A stretch of 64,000 nucleotides of DNA from Rhizoclosmatium globosum. Its lineage: Eukaryota > Chytridiomycota > Chytridiomycetes > Chytridiales > Chytriomycetaceae. This document shows, piece by piece, positions 54,374 through 64,000 of the stretch; the stretch's first letter is position 1, and each line of letters starts with the position of its first letter. The position numbers and the translations under genes were made by a program. The notes beneath the pieces are model-generated. The model was not told the origin of the DNA. It did not search any database and saw only the letters and a list, made by a program, of their open reading frames with translations. Location: contig MCGO01000108.1 in the NCBI GenBank assembly GCA_002104985.1, positions 62,001-126,000 of the forward strand. The letters run 5' to 3'.

Positions 54374-55599
54374 ATGGAAACTGTCAAAATTGTTGGAATT
54401 GTTGGGTTGGAAAAGGCAGGGAAAACAAATCAATCAAGCGGCTCTTCAAACATGTAGCACAGACTATCACAAGCCAAGAAACAGAAATGCATACAACCTA
54501 TCCTGTGCCATACAAGTGTAACTCATTCTTTGTGTTGGATTTTCCTGGTATGGGTGGCAACAACGAGTTTGGCAAGTTTACCGCTCAGTTTGCAGAAATC
54601 TGTACCAACATCGTTGTTTTTTTGCCACCGAGAATGAATCTACAACAAGCAGACATTGATGTGTTACAAAAGGTTCAAGCCTTTGAGGCTCGAGTCTTGG
54701 TTTTGCTTCATAGATGGGGAACAACGTCAGCGGATGACATCAATTTTACAGATACAAAACGGATTTTGGATGCAGCGGGGTCAAAGTTCAGGAAATTTGA
54801 TTTCCACCTTTCTGAACTGGATCCTGGGTATTGGGAAGACTACAAGAAGTCGTTCTTGCGAGAAAAAGATGTGTGGGATATTAAGAAAGTCAGAGAATGG
54901 ATTAGAAGTATGGCTTTACTCAAGGATTTTGATGAATTGCCTGACTCAAATGCAATTTGGGATAACTCGTGCAACCAATGGGTGGACAAAATTACTGATG
55001 GACAAGCAATTATGAAAGAGATTATTGACAATGCGTTGGAAGATTTCGAGTATCTTGACATTTTTGTAACGATGAGAAAAGAATGGACATTGGATTGTTT
55101 GGATTGTGGAGTGTGGAACGCACAGCTTTGTAAGAAAGCATTGATTCAGGCGGAGGGAAGTCGTAATGGGGCGAAAACTATTCTGAAGAGACAAGAATGC
55201 GCTCGTCGTTTGGCAGTTAATGGAATCTCAGAGGAAGAACTTCTCCAATTCCAGTTTCTGGATCTTATAATCTCGATGAAACAGGAATGGTCCACCAAAG
55301 AAGGACAATGGAACACAAAAACTTGTATGAATGCGTTGAGAGAAAGCGCTGGTAGTCGGGCAGAAGCATTGAGATGTTTGCAGCGAGAGGAGCGGCTTCG
55401 CCATTTGGTGGAGGATGGAATCTCATTGGAACAGCTTTTACAATTCAAGTACTTGGAATCACTGGAATCCATGAAAAAAGATTGGTCGGAAGATGATGGA
55501 GTTTGGAATGTTCGACGTTGTATGCAGGCATTGGAAAAGTCGAATGGAAATTTGAAAAAGCTTACATATTCTTGGCTAAGGAGGAGTAGATATGAATAG
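54374..55599 (+). CDS. P-loop GTPase-like protein with three ~65-residue repeats
   Basis: ATG at 54374. The Walker A/G1 loop (IVGIVGLEKAGKT) is at residues 6-19, and the G3-like motif FVLDFPGMGG follows. The place of the G4 NKxD motif is occupied by VLVLLHRWG, so nucleotide specificity is doubtful. One base is missing at about 54427, just after the P-loop; with it the protein is 408 residues. The C-terminal half holds three tandem units, each with (Y/F)L(D/E)-x(4)-M(R/K)(K/Q)(E/D)W, then W(N)-x(5)-C-x-(K/N/Q)AL, then a GSR/GN-type turn and a basic helix ending in GISEEELLQF or GISLEQLLQF. The repeat is not one I can name; it looks like an all-helical module. It lies 78 bp after the lipase-like gene on the same strand, so a functional link is possible. 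Confidence 0.65.
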
Positions 55600-55716
55600 T
55601 ATGTTGGTTGTTGCGAGGAATTGAATGCATGATCTGTGTAGTGTAATGCCTTTAAAACGATTGGTTTTGATATCTCTATTGAAACAAACATGCACAACGA
55701 GCTTTAATTATGATGA

Positions 55717-57838
55717 TCAAAAATCTACAGGGGATATTCTAACCCGGCCATCATCGCTCAACCCAGCTCGAACACCATGAGCTGCTAACCCTTCATTCTG
55801 TCCTTCGGGAAGACCAATCACTTCCATCGACTCAATCAGCTTTTGGTTCTCGAGATTCCCTTCACACAAGTTTCGGATTGCAAAGACTGCGTACTCTTTC
55901 ACAACTGCAACAGACATTCAAGTTAGATACTGTGTGTCGTTATAAATCGCAAGTAAAACTTACATGGCTGTGCGTCGTCAATGTGACAATGATTCAGAAT
56001 CACAGGTATACCCCCCGTCCGCCTCACTTCATCCTGCCCCTCCTTACACTTGTAAGACAAGTTCGAAAGCACCTTAATAGCAGCCCCCTTCAACATATAC
56101 AGCCCTTTTCGAACAACATCCAACACTTCCTCGACCCTCTCATCAACCTCCATAATCTTTGGCCCACTCATCCCATTACTTTTCGCAATCCCACCAGCAA
56201 CAGGCGGCTGGATCTTCCCCGCGACAACAAGAAACTTGACAACAGGTTCCACAAGCCCCAACTCCACAAACATTTTCCTACGCCGCCACATTGCTTCTTC
56301 AGGTCCACTCACAGGAACACCCGCCTCCCGCGCTGCAACAACAGCAGCTTCAACAGACGCATCGTCTCCACCCGTGATTCGCCCGAAATACGTCAAAATG
56401 AGCATGATTCCTTCCACGTCGGACCCGATCGCGTCGATTCCGGATGCAGAGCCGGCTGCAACGATCGCGTCGTGGAATCGTTGGAGGGATGTGACGAGGA
56501 CTTCCATCAATTTTATGGTTGTTTTGGCGTATCCGTCGCCCCATAAGGATGTGCCAGAGTTTTCGGCCATATTTCCGTCTGCGAGTTTAAGAAATACGAG
56601 ATGTGCCCGGTTGAGGGAGTTGAGGTGGATTGGGGCTGTTTCTGAAGGTGCGTCTTTGTTGAGGAGGCATTGTGATTTGAAGGTATGAGCGGGTGGTAGG
56701 GATGTTGTGAGAGTCTTGAAGATGGCGTATACGATTTCAAAGTGGTCGTCTTCTTCTGATGGTGGCGTCGTTTGGTTGGCTGGAGTGTCAATGAGGAGTA
56801 ATATTTTGTGAAGGATTTTTCGACCAAGTGGAGTCTGAAGAAGGAACGAGCTGTTGATAGTGTTAGTTAAATGGGTTCGCTGACGTGGGCTGCCCACCTT
56901 CGTTGAGGGTCGTTATAGATGCAGTTGTAGATGCAGAGCAAAACATAATTCACAGTCTTGCAATCGTTTGTTTCAAAGAGAATTCTGTAGCGTGGGTTAA
57001 TACAAGGGATCAAGATTCCAGTGGATAGTACGTACAAGAAGAGTTCACTTTCGCCAAAAAATCGAGGCCACACTTTGTTTTGCACAATTGGATTCGACGT
57101 CATAATATTGGCGAGGCATTGCATTCCCATTTGAACGGATTTACAAGCTGTTGATTGGTGGCGGATTTGAATTAGATCTGACAAATGGTTTGAAATCATT
57201 GAAGTGAGAACACACCAATGACTTTGATGTCAGGGCAAGAGTTTGTCTTGTTTCGTTGAAGCCATAGAGAGAAATGTGAAAGGATTTCGTCTAGAGTTTT
57301 GTAGCATCCAGATTGGCTGAATAGAATTGTTGAGTGTTGAGTTGAAGAGGTGATACGACGACTCACCAGGCAAGGATCTGGTTCTCAGGCACCGCCGCAA
57401 CAAGATTTCTGATCAAGTGAAAGACGGCAGTTGTAAGTTCCGTTGCGCCGTTTGCCGACTTCCAGCTCGTATAACCACAGCAGCCAAAGTCGTCGCCGTA
57501 CTCGTTCGTTGGTTCCGCAGTGTACACGGACTGAATTGCCGTCTTTAGGGTAACGAGAAGGCGGGCAACGAGGGGAAAGAAGGCCGGGATAATGCCAAGT
57601 TTCCGTCTGTGAATCGCAAAGAAACGTCAGCAATGCCCAACCACCACCCAAAACAAACCCACCTCAAAACAAGGTTGTTGCACACCGCACGCGCCGCTTC
57701 TCGAAAGAGCGGCGCCGAGTCGACCCACTTTGCCGGCGAGTCCGTTGTTGCCGCCGCCGACATCGACAGGCCCTCGAGCTGCGCACAGAGCCGAAGCGCC
57801 TCGTTCTCGACTTCGTATTCGCTCAGGTCGGAGGACAT
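55717..57838 (-). CDS. ATXN10: Ataxin-10 homologue (armadillo-like)
   Basis: Ataxin-10 is a helical-repeat protein with roles in cytokinesis and, in animals, neuritogenesis and cilia. Start MSSDLSEYEVENEAL at 57838. About seven exons with ~50-nt introns. The N-terminal repeats include LFREAARAVCNNLV, FFPLVARLLVTLKTAIQS and FHLIRNLVAAVPENQ. The central block reads GMQCLANIMTSNPIVQNKVW, PRFFGE. The large sixth exon (56848-55963) carries helical sequence with disordered insertions. The C-terminal Ataxin-10 signature is GGIPVILNHCHIDDAQP followed, after an intron, by VVKEYAVFAIRNLCEGNLEN and QKLI. The C-terminal motif of alternating RNL/CNL helices is the best evidence. No frame break noticed. 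Confidence 0.85.
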
Positions 57839-58245
57839 TCGTTGGTTGGTTGGTGGTGGTCGTTGGTGGTGGTGGTTGGATTGTCGTTGGTTGGTTGTTG
57901 TAACCAAGATTTGAAATGTTGAAAGAGGCGCAAAGAAGAAAAACGGTTGGATGGATCCCCTTGATTACACATGCTACTGAGAAACGCTTTAATATCAAAT
58001 GGTACTTGAATATATAATATTGTATTGTTAATCATTGGAAATGCTCGTCTTCGTATTTGAGGAATTTCCTACAATTGCAGAAAAGCAATTGAGAATTTAA
58101 ATGTGATTGTTCATAATACTTAATTTTGAATACTACGCCCTTGTTACTGGTCGGGGAGCCAGTCAACACTCTAAAACAAACTTTTACACTAGGGCATAGG
58201 TAAGCGCACAATTATGAATTCCGTTAATGATATATAATTCTCAGA
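57839..58245. other. Divergent spacer with G/T-rich tract
   Basis: 407 bp between divergent genes. A strand-asymmetric TTGGTTGG/TGGTGG-rich tract (about 57841-57900) directly precedes the Ataxin-10 ATG, so the transcript leader is CAACCA-rich. A GTAAGC..CTCAG pair at 58200-58244 could be a leader intron or the end of an upstream exon of the next gene. Confidence 0.5.
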
Positions 58246-59366
58246 ATGAAGAGTGTCTTCAGTTCATTAGTGGGAGATGGATTCGTCGCACTCAATGACG
58301 AAAGTCAATCAAAAATGATGTGGCCCTCCCGACTCCACGTTCGCCTATCTCGAGCAACCCGACAAGCTAACTCGCATTGCTTTGAAGTTGTAGATGAAGC
58401 TACCGGGTCCGCCCTCTACCTAGTTCACATTCTTGAGCATAGCCCAAGCCTTTACCAGCTCTGGCATTTTCGGATTCAAAGCATCCAAAGTCCTGGATGC
58501 TTCCTTGACTTTTCACCATACGGCCAATACCTCGGATTTCTCACAAGAGACGAACAGCATAGCGCTCTCCGTTACGAAATCACGCCATTCAAGAATGATC
58601 ACCCTCCTTCCTGCAATATGATTGCTTTCAAAAAGGAATTGGCCTTGGTGGAAATCAGCGCTCAAGAACAGCTCATCGCACATCTGAACGGATTGTACGC
58701 CACGAACATGCCCTCCTATCTTTCCCCACAACCCAAGATTCTGAGAGTAAAATCAATGTTGCCATGGAAGAACACAAGATGAATCTCAAGTTCATCCAAC
58801 AAAGAGTTGCCAAGCAGAATCAAAACCGCAACATCCAAAGCCTTGGTCTTGATAGAACCATGGTTCCATTGCAAGCCGCCATGAATTTTGAAGAGAAGTT
58901 GGCACAAAACCTGCTGAACCTCAATTTTGCGACAAAATACAAGGTCTCTTCCAAATTGGTCTTGAAAGCAAAGGCGCGCGGCTTCGGCAAGTTACTTGAT
59001 GGCAAAGAAATTATTATGGGCGAGGCAAATGTCGATCGTTTGCAATATTATCGCTATTCTCTTGAAGCAAAGGATCTCAAGGATGGTGGGGGAGCCATTG
59101 GTAAAGATGGGGAGTACCCGTTCTTCGGAAGCATTGAGTTTCATGTCGGAATGCCAGGATTTAAAGAGGTTGTAACAGCTCCGAACGAGAAGCAGGCATA
59201 TCATGATATTATAGCAGTTATAGGTGCAGTTATTGCACAGTGGCAGGCCGATGTGTTAAACCCGCGTGGACCCTTAAATCTTCGCAAGGGAGAAGTGCAA
59301 GAGTATCGACTGAACCCAATCGAAAGTATGAAGTACTACGCCAGTCCGAATCCAACAATGTATTAG
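58246..59366 (+). CDS. Uncharacterised protein, one-base break
   Basis: Not recognised. The two open frames 58246-58782 and 58764-59366 overlap and become one of 373 residues if one base is added near 58739, joining PQPK to ESKINVAMEEHKM. The N-terminal half is a beta-rich stretch (RLHVRLSRATRQANSHCFEV, HSPSLYQLWHFRIQSIQSPG, LGFLTRDEQHSALRYEI) that could be a PH-, tubby- or scramblase-like barrel; this is a guess. The second half has RGFGKLLDGKEIIMGEANVD and GSIEFHVGMPGFKEVV. It lacks a signal peptide and membrane segments. An upstream exon is possible because a 3' splice signal (ATAATTCTCAG) ends one base before the ATG. Confidence 0.6.
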
Positions 59367-59411
59367 TTGTCAAGAAAGTTTACTATTTCGTTAGTTTACT
59401 TTTTTCGTTCA

Positions 59412-61016
59412 ATGTCGACGCTCCACCAACGAAAGAAATACTCAACGAGCGACTCAATCTCGTCCGAAGAGCCGTCGCTGTTCCAGTCGCTTAAATCTCT
59501 GGATTCGTATGCGAAGCCATTGGAGGATTTCACTACAAAGACAAACACTGGAGCGCTGAGTAGGTGTCAGTCCGTGCTTGGATCAATCAACGGCAGCTCT
59601 ACTTCCTCTGCCATCTACGACTAGCATTTAACATGAATGCATTCGATGGGATGGTGTTTGATAGTAGGCGCTGATCATGACTGCTTCAATGCTTTAGTCC
59701 CCGCACTTCTCAAAATACCACGTGTATTATTCGCATCAACAGAACCAGCGCTCTCAGCCATAAAATTAGACACATGATCATGAATAATTTCACATCTCTT
59801 TCCATTCCCACTCATTCCATGGCTGGTCAGAGCCCTTACTAACGCAGAATTCCCCTTTCAGTCTCCCTCATCTCCTACTTCATCATCTTTCTCCTCCTTC
59901 TATCTGAATTCACAGACTGGAGAACCATGCAAGTGAACCCTAGCCTGGACGTTGACATTGCCCGCAAAGAGAAGATGGAAATCAATTTGAACATCACGTT
60001 CCCAAAGATCCCATGCTTCAGTTGAGTTATTACTGACGTCTGTGTTCGTTTCAAACTGACAGACAATTTACAGTGCTCAGTATTGATGTAATGGATGTAT
60101 CAGGAGAACACCAAAACGACGTTGACCATAGCATGATGAAAGGTCGTTTAACTCCAGACGGAAAGCACATTGAAGCCACAAAAGGAGTCATTGGAGAAAA
60201 AAAGGACGAAGCCGCAGTCGCTGACCCCAACTACTGTGGAAACTGTTACGGAGGAGTTAAACCTGCAAACGGCTGTTGCAACACCTGTGAAGATGTTAGA
60301 AAAGCGTACACGGAGAGAGGATGGTCATTCGACAAACCAGAGAGTATTGAACAGTGTGTCAAGGAAGGCTGGAGTGAAATGATGAAGGAACAGGAGAACG
60401 AAGGGTGTAACATGTCAGGACACATTGAAGTCAACAAGGTTGCTGGAAACTTCCACTTTGCTCCTGGAAAGTCGTTCCAGCAAGGTGGTATGCACGTGCA
60501 TGATTTGGCTGCGTTTGGAAGAGCGGGAGCCAACTATGACTTTACGCATGTGATTCACTCGTTGAACTTTGGGCCTGTTGGAACTGGACTTAAAAATCCA
60601 TTGGATGATCACTCAAAGAAGGCCAACAAGGGTGAGTCTTTTTTTCTTCTTGGTATATATGACTTTTCTGTAACAACCTTTAAGGTCATTACATGTACCA
60701 ATACTTTATCAAGGTTGTATCTACAAAGTACGAATACCTCAATGGAACAGCCCTCAACACCAACCAAATTGCAGTCACCGAACACGAACGTGATCTGGGA
60801 ATGCCAGGTGGCGGTCTTCCTGGTGTCTTTTTCAACTTTGATATTTCCCCAATGTTGGTCACCTACAAGGAGTACAAGAAACCATTCAGTCATTTCTTGA
60901 CTGATGTCTGTGCAGTCGTTGGAGGTGTTTTCACAGTTGGTGGAATTATCGACAGTCTTATTTACACTGCTGAAAAGAGAATTAAGAGGAAGGTTGATCT
61001 TGGAAAGCAAGGTTAA
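59412..61016 (+). CDS. ERV46: ER-Golgi COPII cargo receptor Erv46 / ERGIC3
   Basis: Cycles between ER and Golgi with Erv41 and retrieves ER residents. Exons 59412-59559, 59862-60020, 60074-60631 and 60685-61016 give 398 residues with all phases closing. A Ser-rich lead is followed by the family N-terminus (LKSLDSYAKPLEDFTTKT) and membrane segment 1 (SLISYFIIFLLLLSEF). The lumenal part has LSIDVMDVSGEHQNDVDH, the conserved cysteine cluster (CGNCYGG, GCCNTCEDVRKAY, RGWSF), GCNMSGHIEVNKVAGNFHF and PGKSFQQ. It ends with membrane segment 2 (LTDVCAVVGGVFTVGGIIDSL) and a short cytosolic tail of basic residues. Intron 1 is 302 nt, long for this region. It is convergent with the MAPKKK, leaving 137 bp between the stop codons. 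Confidence 0.93.
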
Positions 61017-61153
61017 AATTCTGTGGAAGAAGTTGGTCCGTCTGTTATTGGTCTGAAATCCTGTGATGAGGACTTTCAAATAAAAGAATGTTTGAGTAAA
61101 GATACACATGATTATACTGTCGTTTATACAAATTACAGAACCCAAAAAATAAA

Positions 61154-64000
61154 TCAATCAGAGTAAATGGAGCTGGTGGTGTCTTGAAGTTTGGCGAGTT
61201 GCTCCTTCTCCTCCCACCACTGTTCAAATTCAAACTCGTAAGGGTCAATTTGAACAAATGAACTCAGCTCGTAGAGTTGTGCCGCTGTCGGTCGTTCTTC
61301 TGGATCACTGTAAAAAGGATATGAGTACTCATACCTGGAAGAGGTGAAATGCTTACATTTTGAATGAGTGTGCCAAAAACACCATCGCCTCACGACTTAG
61401 TCCAGAAGGGATGGGAGGAGTGTTTCCTTGTTTCAGCTCCCACATAACTTGCATATGGCCTTTACCCGACCAAGGATATTTCCCACTCAGCATCTCCAAA
61501 GCAACACATCCCAATGCCCAAATATCAATCTTAGCACTGTACCCAGAATTCTGACTCATTTCAGGCGCCATCCAAAACACACTTCCTGCAAACTCCATCT
61601 TAGAATTGAGTTGGTACGCCATATTGAGTTCATTCTTTTTGGAGATCCCGAAATCAGAGATCTTGACTGTTCCATCCATGTTCACTAAGATGTTACTTCC
61701 TTTGATGTCGCGATGGATGATGGACCTGTCGTGCAGGTATTCGAGGCCGTGCAAGACTTGGTGGAGAATCATTTGCGCGAGGGGTTCTTCAAACGAACCG
61801 AATCGAGCAATCATAGATGCGACTGAGCCTCCGCTCACGTACTCCAAAAATACGCTCACAAGAGTTTGATCAATATCAAATCCTGAATCACAGTTAGTAT
61901 ACACAAATTTATGAAGGGCAACTTACCTAAATACCGCACAACATTCTCATGCTGAAGCTCATTCAATAATAAAATCTCACTTCTAAGAGACTCGATCATC
62001 TTTTGCCTGTTGACTCCGGCTTCCGCTTTGTTTCTGTATCGCGATACTGGAATAACATCAATTTGCTTCACAGCCATCACTTCCTGAGTGTTCAAATTGA
62101 CTCCATAATATACACGTCCAAAAGAGCCCTTTCCAATCATGTCTCCCTTAAGCCATCGAATAGAGCGACGTTTTGGTGGAGAAATGTCATCGTCAGTGAA
62201 AATCGAGGTGAATCGGAGGTGATTGTGAGACTTGGCATGGATTGTTGCATAGAACTTGGTGTTTGAATCAACGTGTCTGATTGCCCGGTGACAGGTGGTT
62301 GAGACGAAAGAGAGACATCCACTTGCATCGCGTTATTACTGGTGTCAATAGGTTCCGGTACTTGTTGATTTACGGACATCATGGTTTCGCTTCCGCTGGG
62401 ATCTGTATCCCGGTCAATTGTGCCTCCGAGAGGCGTTTTCGCTATCCGAACACTGACATTCGATTTAACAGAAGGGTTTGGTTTGATAAGGAAGCCTTTC
62501 CAACGAATGTGCAAACTGTCTTCATCCTCAACTGGTTTTTCCGCTGCATCTCCTTCACTAGATGCGAATGAATTGTAAACATCGATTTCGCTACCATCGA
62601 ATGAGATGATGTGGGCTTCATTGTCGTCATCACTATCATTGATGCATCGTCTTTTGTTGAACTTCCCTGATCGCCTTCAACCAGCGAACTCAAGTGACTC
62701 CTAAAGTTTTCAACTGCATCAAATTCTACCCGACTCCGAACTTCAACGGGACTGGCTTGAGCACTTGCAGCAGGACTTGAACCAGCACTTTTAGGTTTCT
62801 GCAACAAACCAACTTGCGCCAAATTCGACACAAGGTGTTGCCTTGAAATTTTCTTTGATAGCACGGATCCCGAAGAGCTAACGGACGCTGCTGATGATGT
62901 TGAGGCTTCTCTTGTCATGAATAAACCCCCAGTTCCAAGTTTTGCAAGTTGCTCCTTGAACCATGCCTTTCTTCCAGTCTTTTCAACTCCAGCAGGTCCA
63001 CTGACGAAACTCTGAGCCCCAAAAGGAGATCCTGGCATCGGTATCCGACTACGCATCGTTCCAAGAGACCCTCGTCGACTCATCCGAGATACGTCCCTTA
63101 GACTTCCACTGCCGTACAGACTGTTGGCCGCAACATCCGCTTTCCGAATCGATGAAACGCGAGTAATGAACTCACTCATTTCCTCTTCATCATCCCCATC
63201 TTCATCATCACCGTATAGATCATGAAATGGAGCATTATCAACAACGATTCCGCTTCCTCCTGATACGTCCTTCTCATTGTACCACAGCACACCCTGCATA
63301 GCATCACTTGTGTCTAACGGCTGCATTTGAGGGAAGTACAGTTCCAAGTTTTGAGCAATTGTTTCGACAGCTGGACGTTCACCAGGGAACGCTTTACTTA
63401 CAGTACTAAAAACAGACGCTGAGTCACGACGTGACATCCGATGGTATGTAGTAGATGCAATTGATGCAGTATCATTGAAAGTTCGTACACTTGATGAACG
63501 GGTGAGAGATGATGGGTCGAGAAAACTTCGATGAGACTTTGCGACTGAAGCGATAGGTGATGATGGAACTACGACAGGTTTGTTGATGCTTTGTTGAGAT
63601 GCTCGCCATGGTAAACGAAGTGTGCTTCGGGGAGAAGCTGGTGGGGTATTATTCACTCGTACAACGTCAATATCGTCAATCAGTGGAGCAAGAGGTGTTC
63701 GCGTGGTAAGTGTCAAGTGCTTCATATTTATGTCAGAAGCTTTTGCAATCAGGTATAATGTCTCGTCATTGAGAGGTTGGTCTGTGAAAGTACAACGTCA
63801 AATCAAATCACTCCTTAAACACAGCATACCAGCATCATAACTTCCAGCAGCATCTTTTGCAGCATAAATGGCCATATTCGAAAGCATTTCAGCAGGTAAT
63901 CGGAACTTCTTCTCACCCAGATCTTTGCACGAATCCCTGCTCCATCCTTTGCAGTTGAAATATCAATCATAGTCGTCAATTTATCTCCCATTCCAATCAA
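61154..64000 (-). CDS. BCK1: MAPKKK of the Bck1/Mkh1 type (5' end outside window), two one-base breaks
   Basis: Probable kinase at the top of the cell-wall integrity MAPK cascade. The window holds the C-terminal ~900 residues. The first part (63946 downwards) reads GWSRDSCKDLGEKKFRLPAE, then DQPLNDETLYLIAKASDI. A long Ser-rich regulatory region with an acidic patch (GDDEDGDDEEEM) follows. The kinase domain has RSIRWLKGDMIGKGSFGRVY, AVKQIDV, LNELQHENVVRYLG, YLHDRSIIHRDIKGSNILV, ISDFGISK, AGSVFWMAPEM, DIWALGCVALEMLSGKYPW, and DPEERPTAAQL. The stop is at 61154. One base appears missing at about 62664 and at about 62200, each between conserved segments. Introns near 63830, 62130, 61900 and 61340. 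STE11 orthology is less likely because GSVFWMAPE and RWLKGDMIGKG are Bck1-like. Confidence 0.85.

Noticed and set aside
60073..60900. ERV46 as a 275-codon single exon
   Set aside because: It runs through an intron at 60632-60684 into a wrong frame; the spliced form restores the conserved C-terminus and second membrane segment.
2813..62664. Genome-wide programmed minus-one frameshifting
   Set aside because: The sites share no slippery heptamer or downstream structure and favour homopolymers, so base loss in the consensus is simpler.
1..64000. CRISPR arrays, rRNA, insertion sequences or viral elements
   Set aside because: No regularly spaced repeats, rRNA-like blocks, transposase motifs, terminal repeats or viral hallmark genes were seen.

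Overview
The window looks like a piece of a compact, intron-rich nuclear fungal genome, most likely an early-diverging zoosporic (chytrid-like) fungus. Evidence for fungi: a type I fungal fatty acid synthase, a Bck1-type MAPKKK, Vts1, Erv46, Lunapark, a Zn2Cys6 factor and frequenin. The introns are mostly 42-70 nt with GT..AG ends. The chytrid placement is an inference from gene content (animal-like Ataxin-10 and a DUOX-like peroxidase domain beside fungal genes). No rRNA, CRISPR array, insertion sequence or viral gene was seen. Genes are packed on both strands, with start codons of divergent neighbours as close as 28 bp.

Layout. 0-5.4 kb: 3' end of listerin (LTN1), a 1.1-kb repeat-containing spacer, two secreted six-cysteine proteins in tandem, and a TFIIIC WD40 subunit. 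5.4-14.7 kb: uroporphyrinogen decarboxylase, an unrecognised disordered protein, VTS1, frequenin/NCS-1, an ASCH plus 2-oxoglutarate oxygenase fusion, and a DUF2828/vWA protein. 15-21.7 kb: tRNA-Gln, a Zn2Cys6 protein, deoxyribose-phosphate aldolase, an NSUN RNA methyltransferase, Lunapark, a SAP30-like protein and a coiled-coil protein. 22-28.7 kb: a secreted lipase, a MYND protein and a single-chain long-chain acyl-CoA-type biotin carboxylase. 29-34.4 kb: a segmental duplication array with three membrane-SAM proteins and one and a half PPOX split-barrel genes. 34.5-47.8 kb: one fused fatty acid synthase gene (AT-ER-DH-MPT-ACP-ACP-KR-KS-PPT, 4107 residues by my exon count). 49.9-59.4 kb: a 7-TM protein, a haem-peroxidase-like domain lacking both haem histidines, a class 3 lipase-like membrane protein, a P-loop protein with three repeats, Ataxin-10 and an orphan. 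59.4-64 kb: ERV46 and the 3' part of a Bck1-like MAPKKK.

Functional themes. Lipid metabolism is well represented (FAS, acyl-CoA carboxylase, two lipases, a TLC-like membrane protein), as are endomembrane trafficking (Lunapark, Erv46) and cell-wall signalling (Bck1). I see no operon-like pathway cluster. The carboxylase and FAS could in principle feed one another, but this is inference.

Sequence quality. At least twenty coding sites need exactly one extra base to keep the conserved frame, usually within or beside a short homopolymer. Once each base is restored, total exon length becomes divisible by three in every gene I could fully splice. I read this as consensus undercalling in the assembly rather than mass pseudogenisation. 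Coordinates of those genes are given as one span, with the break noted.
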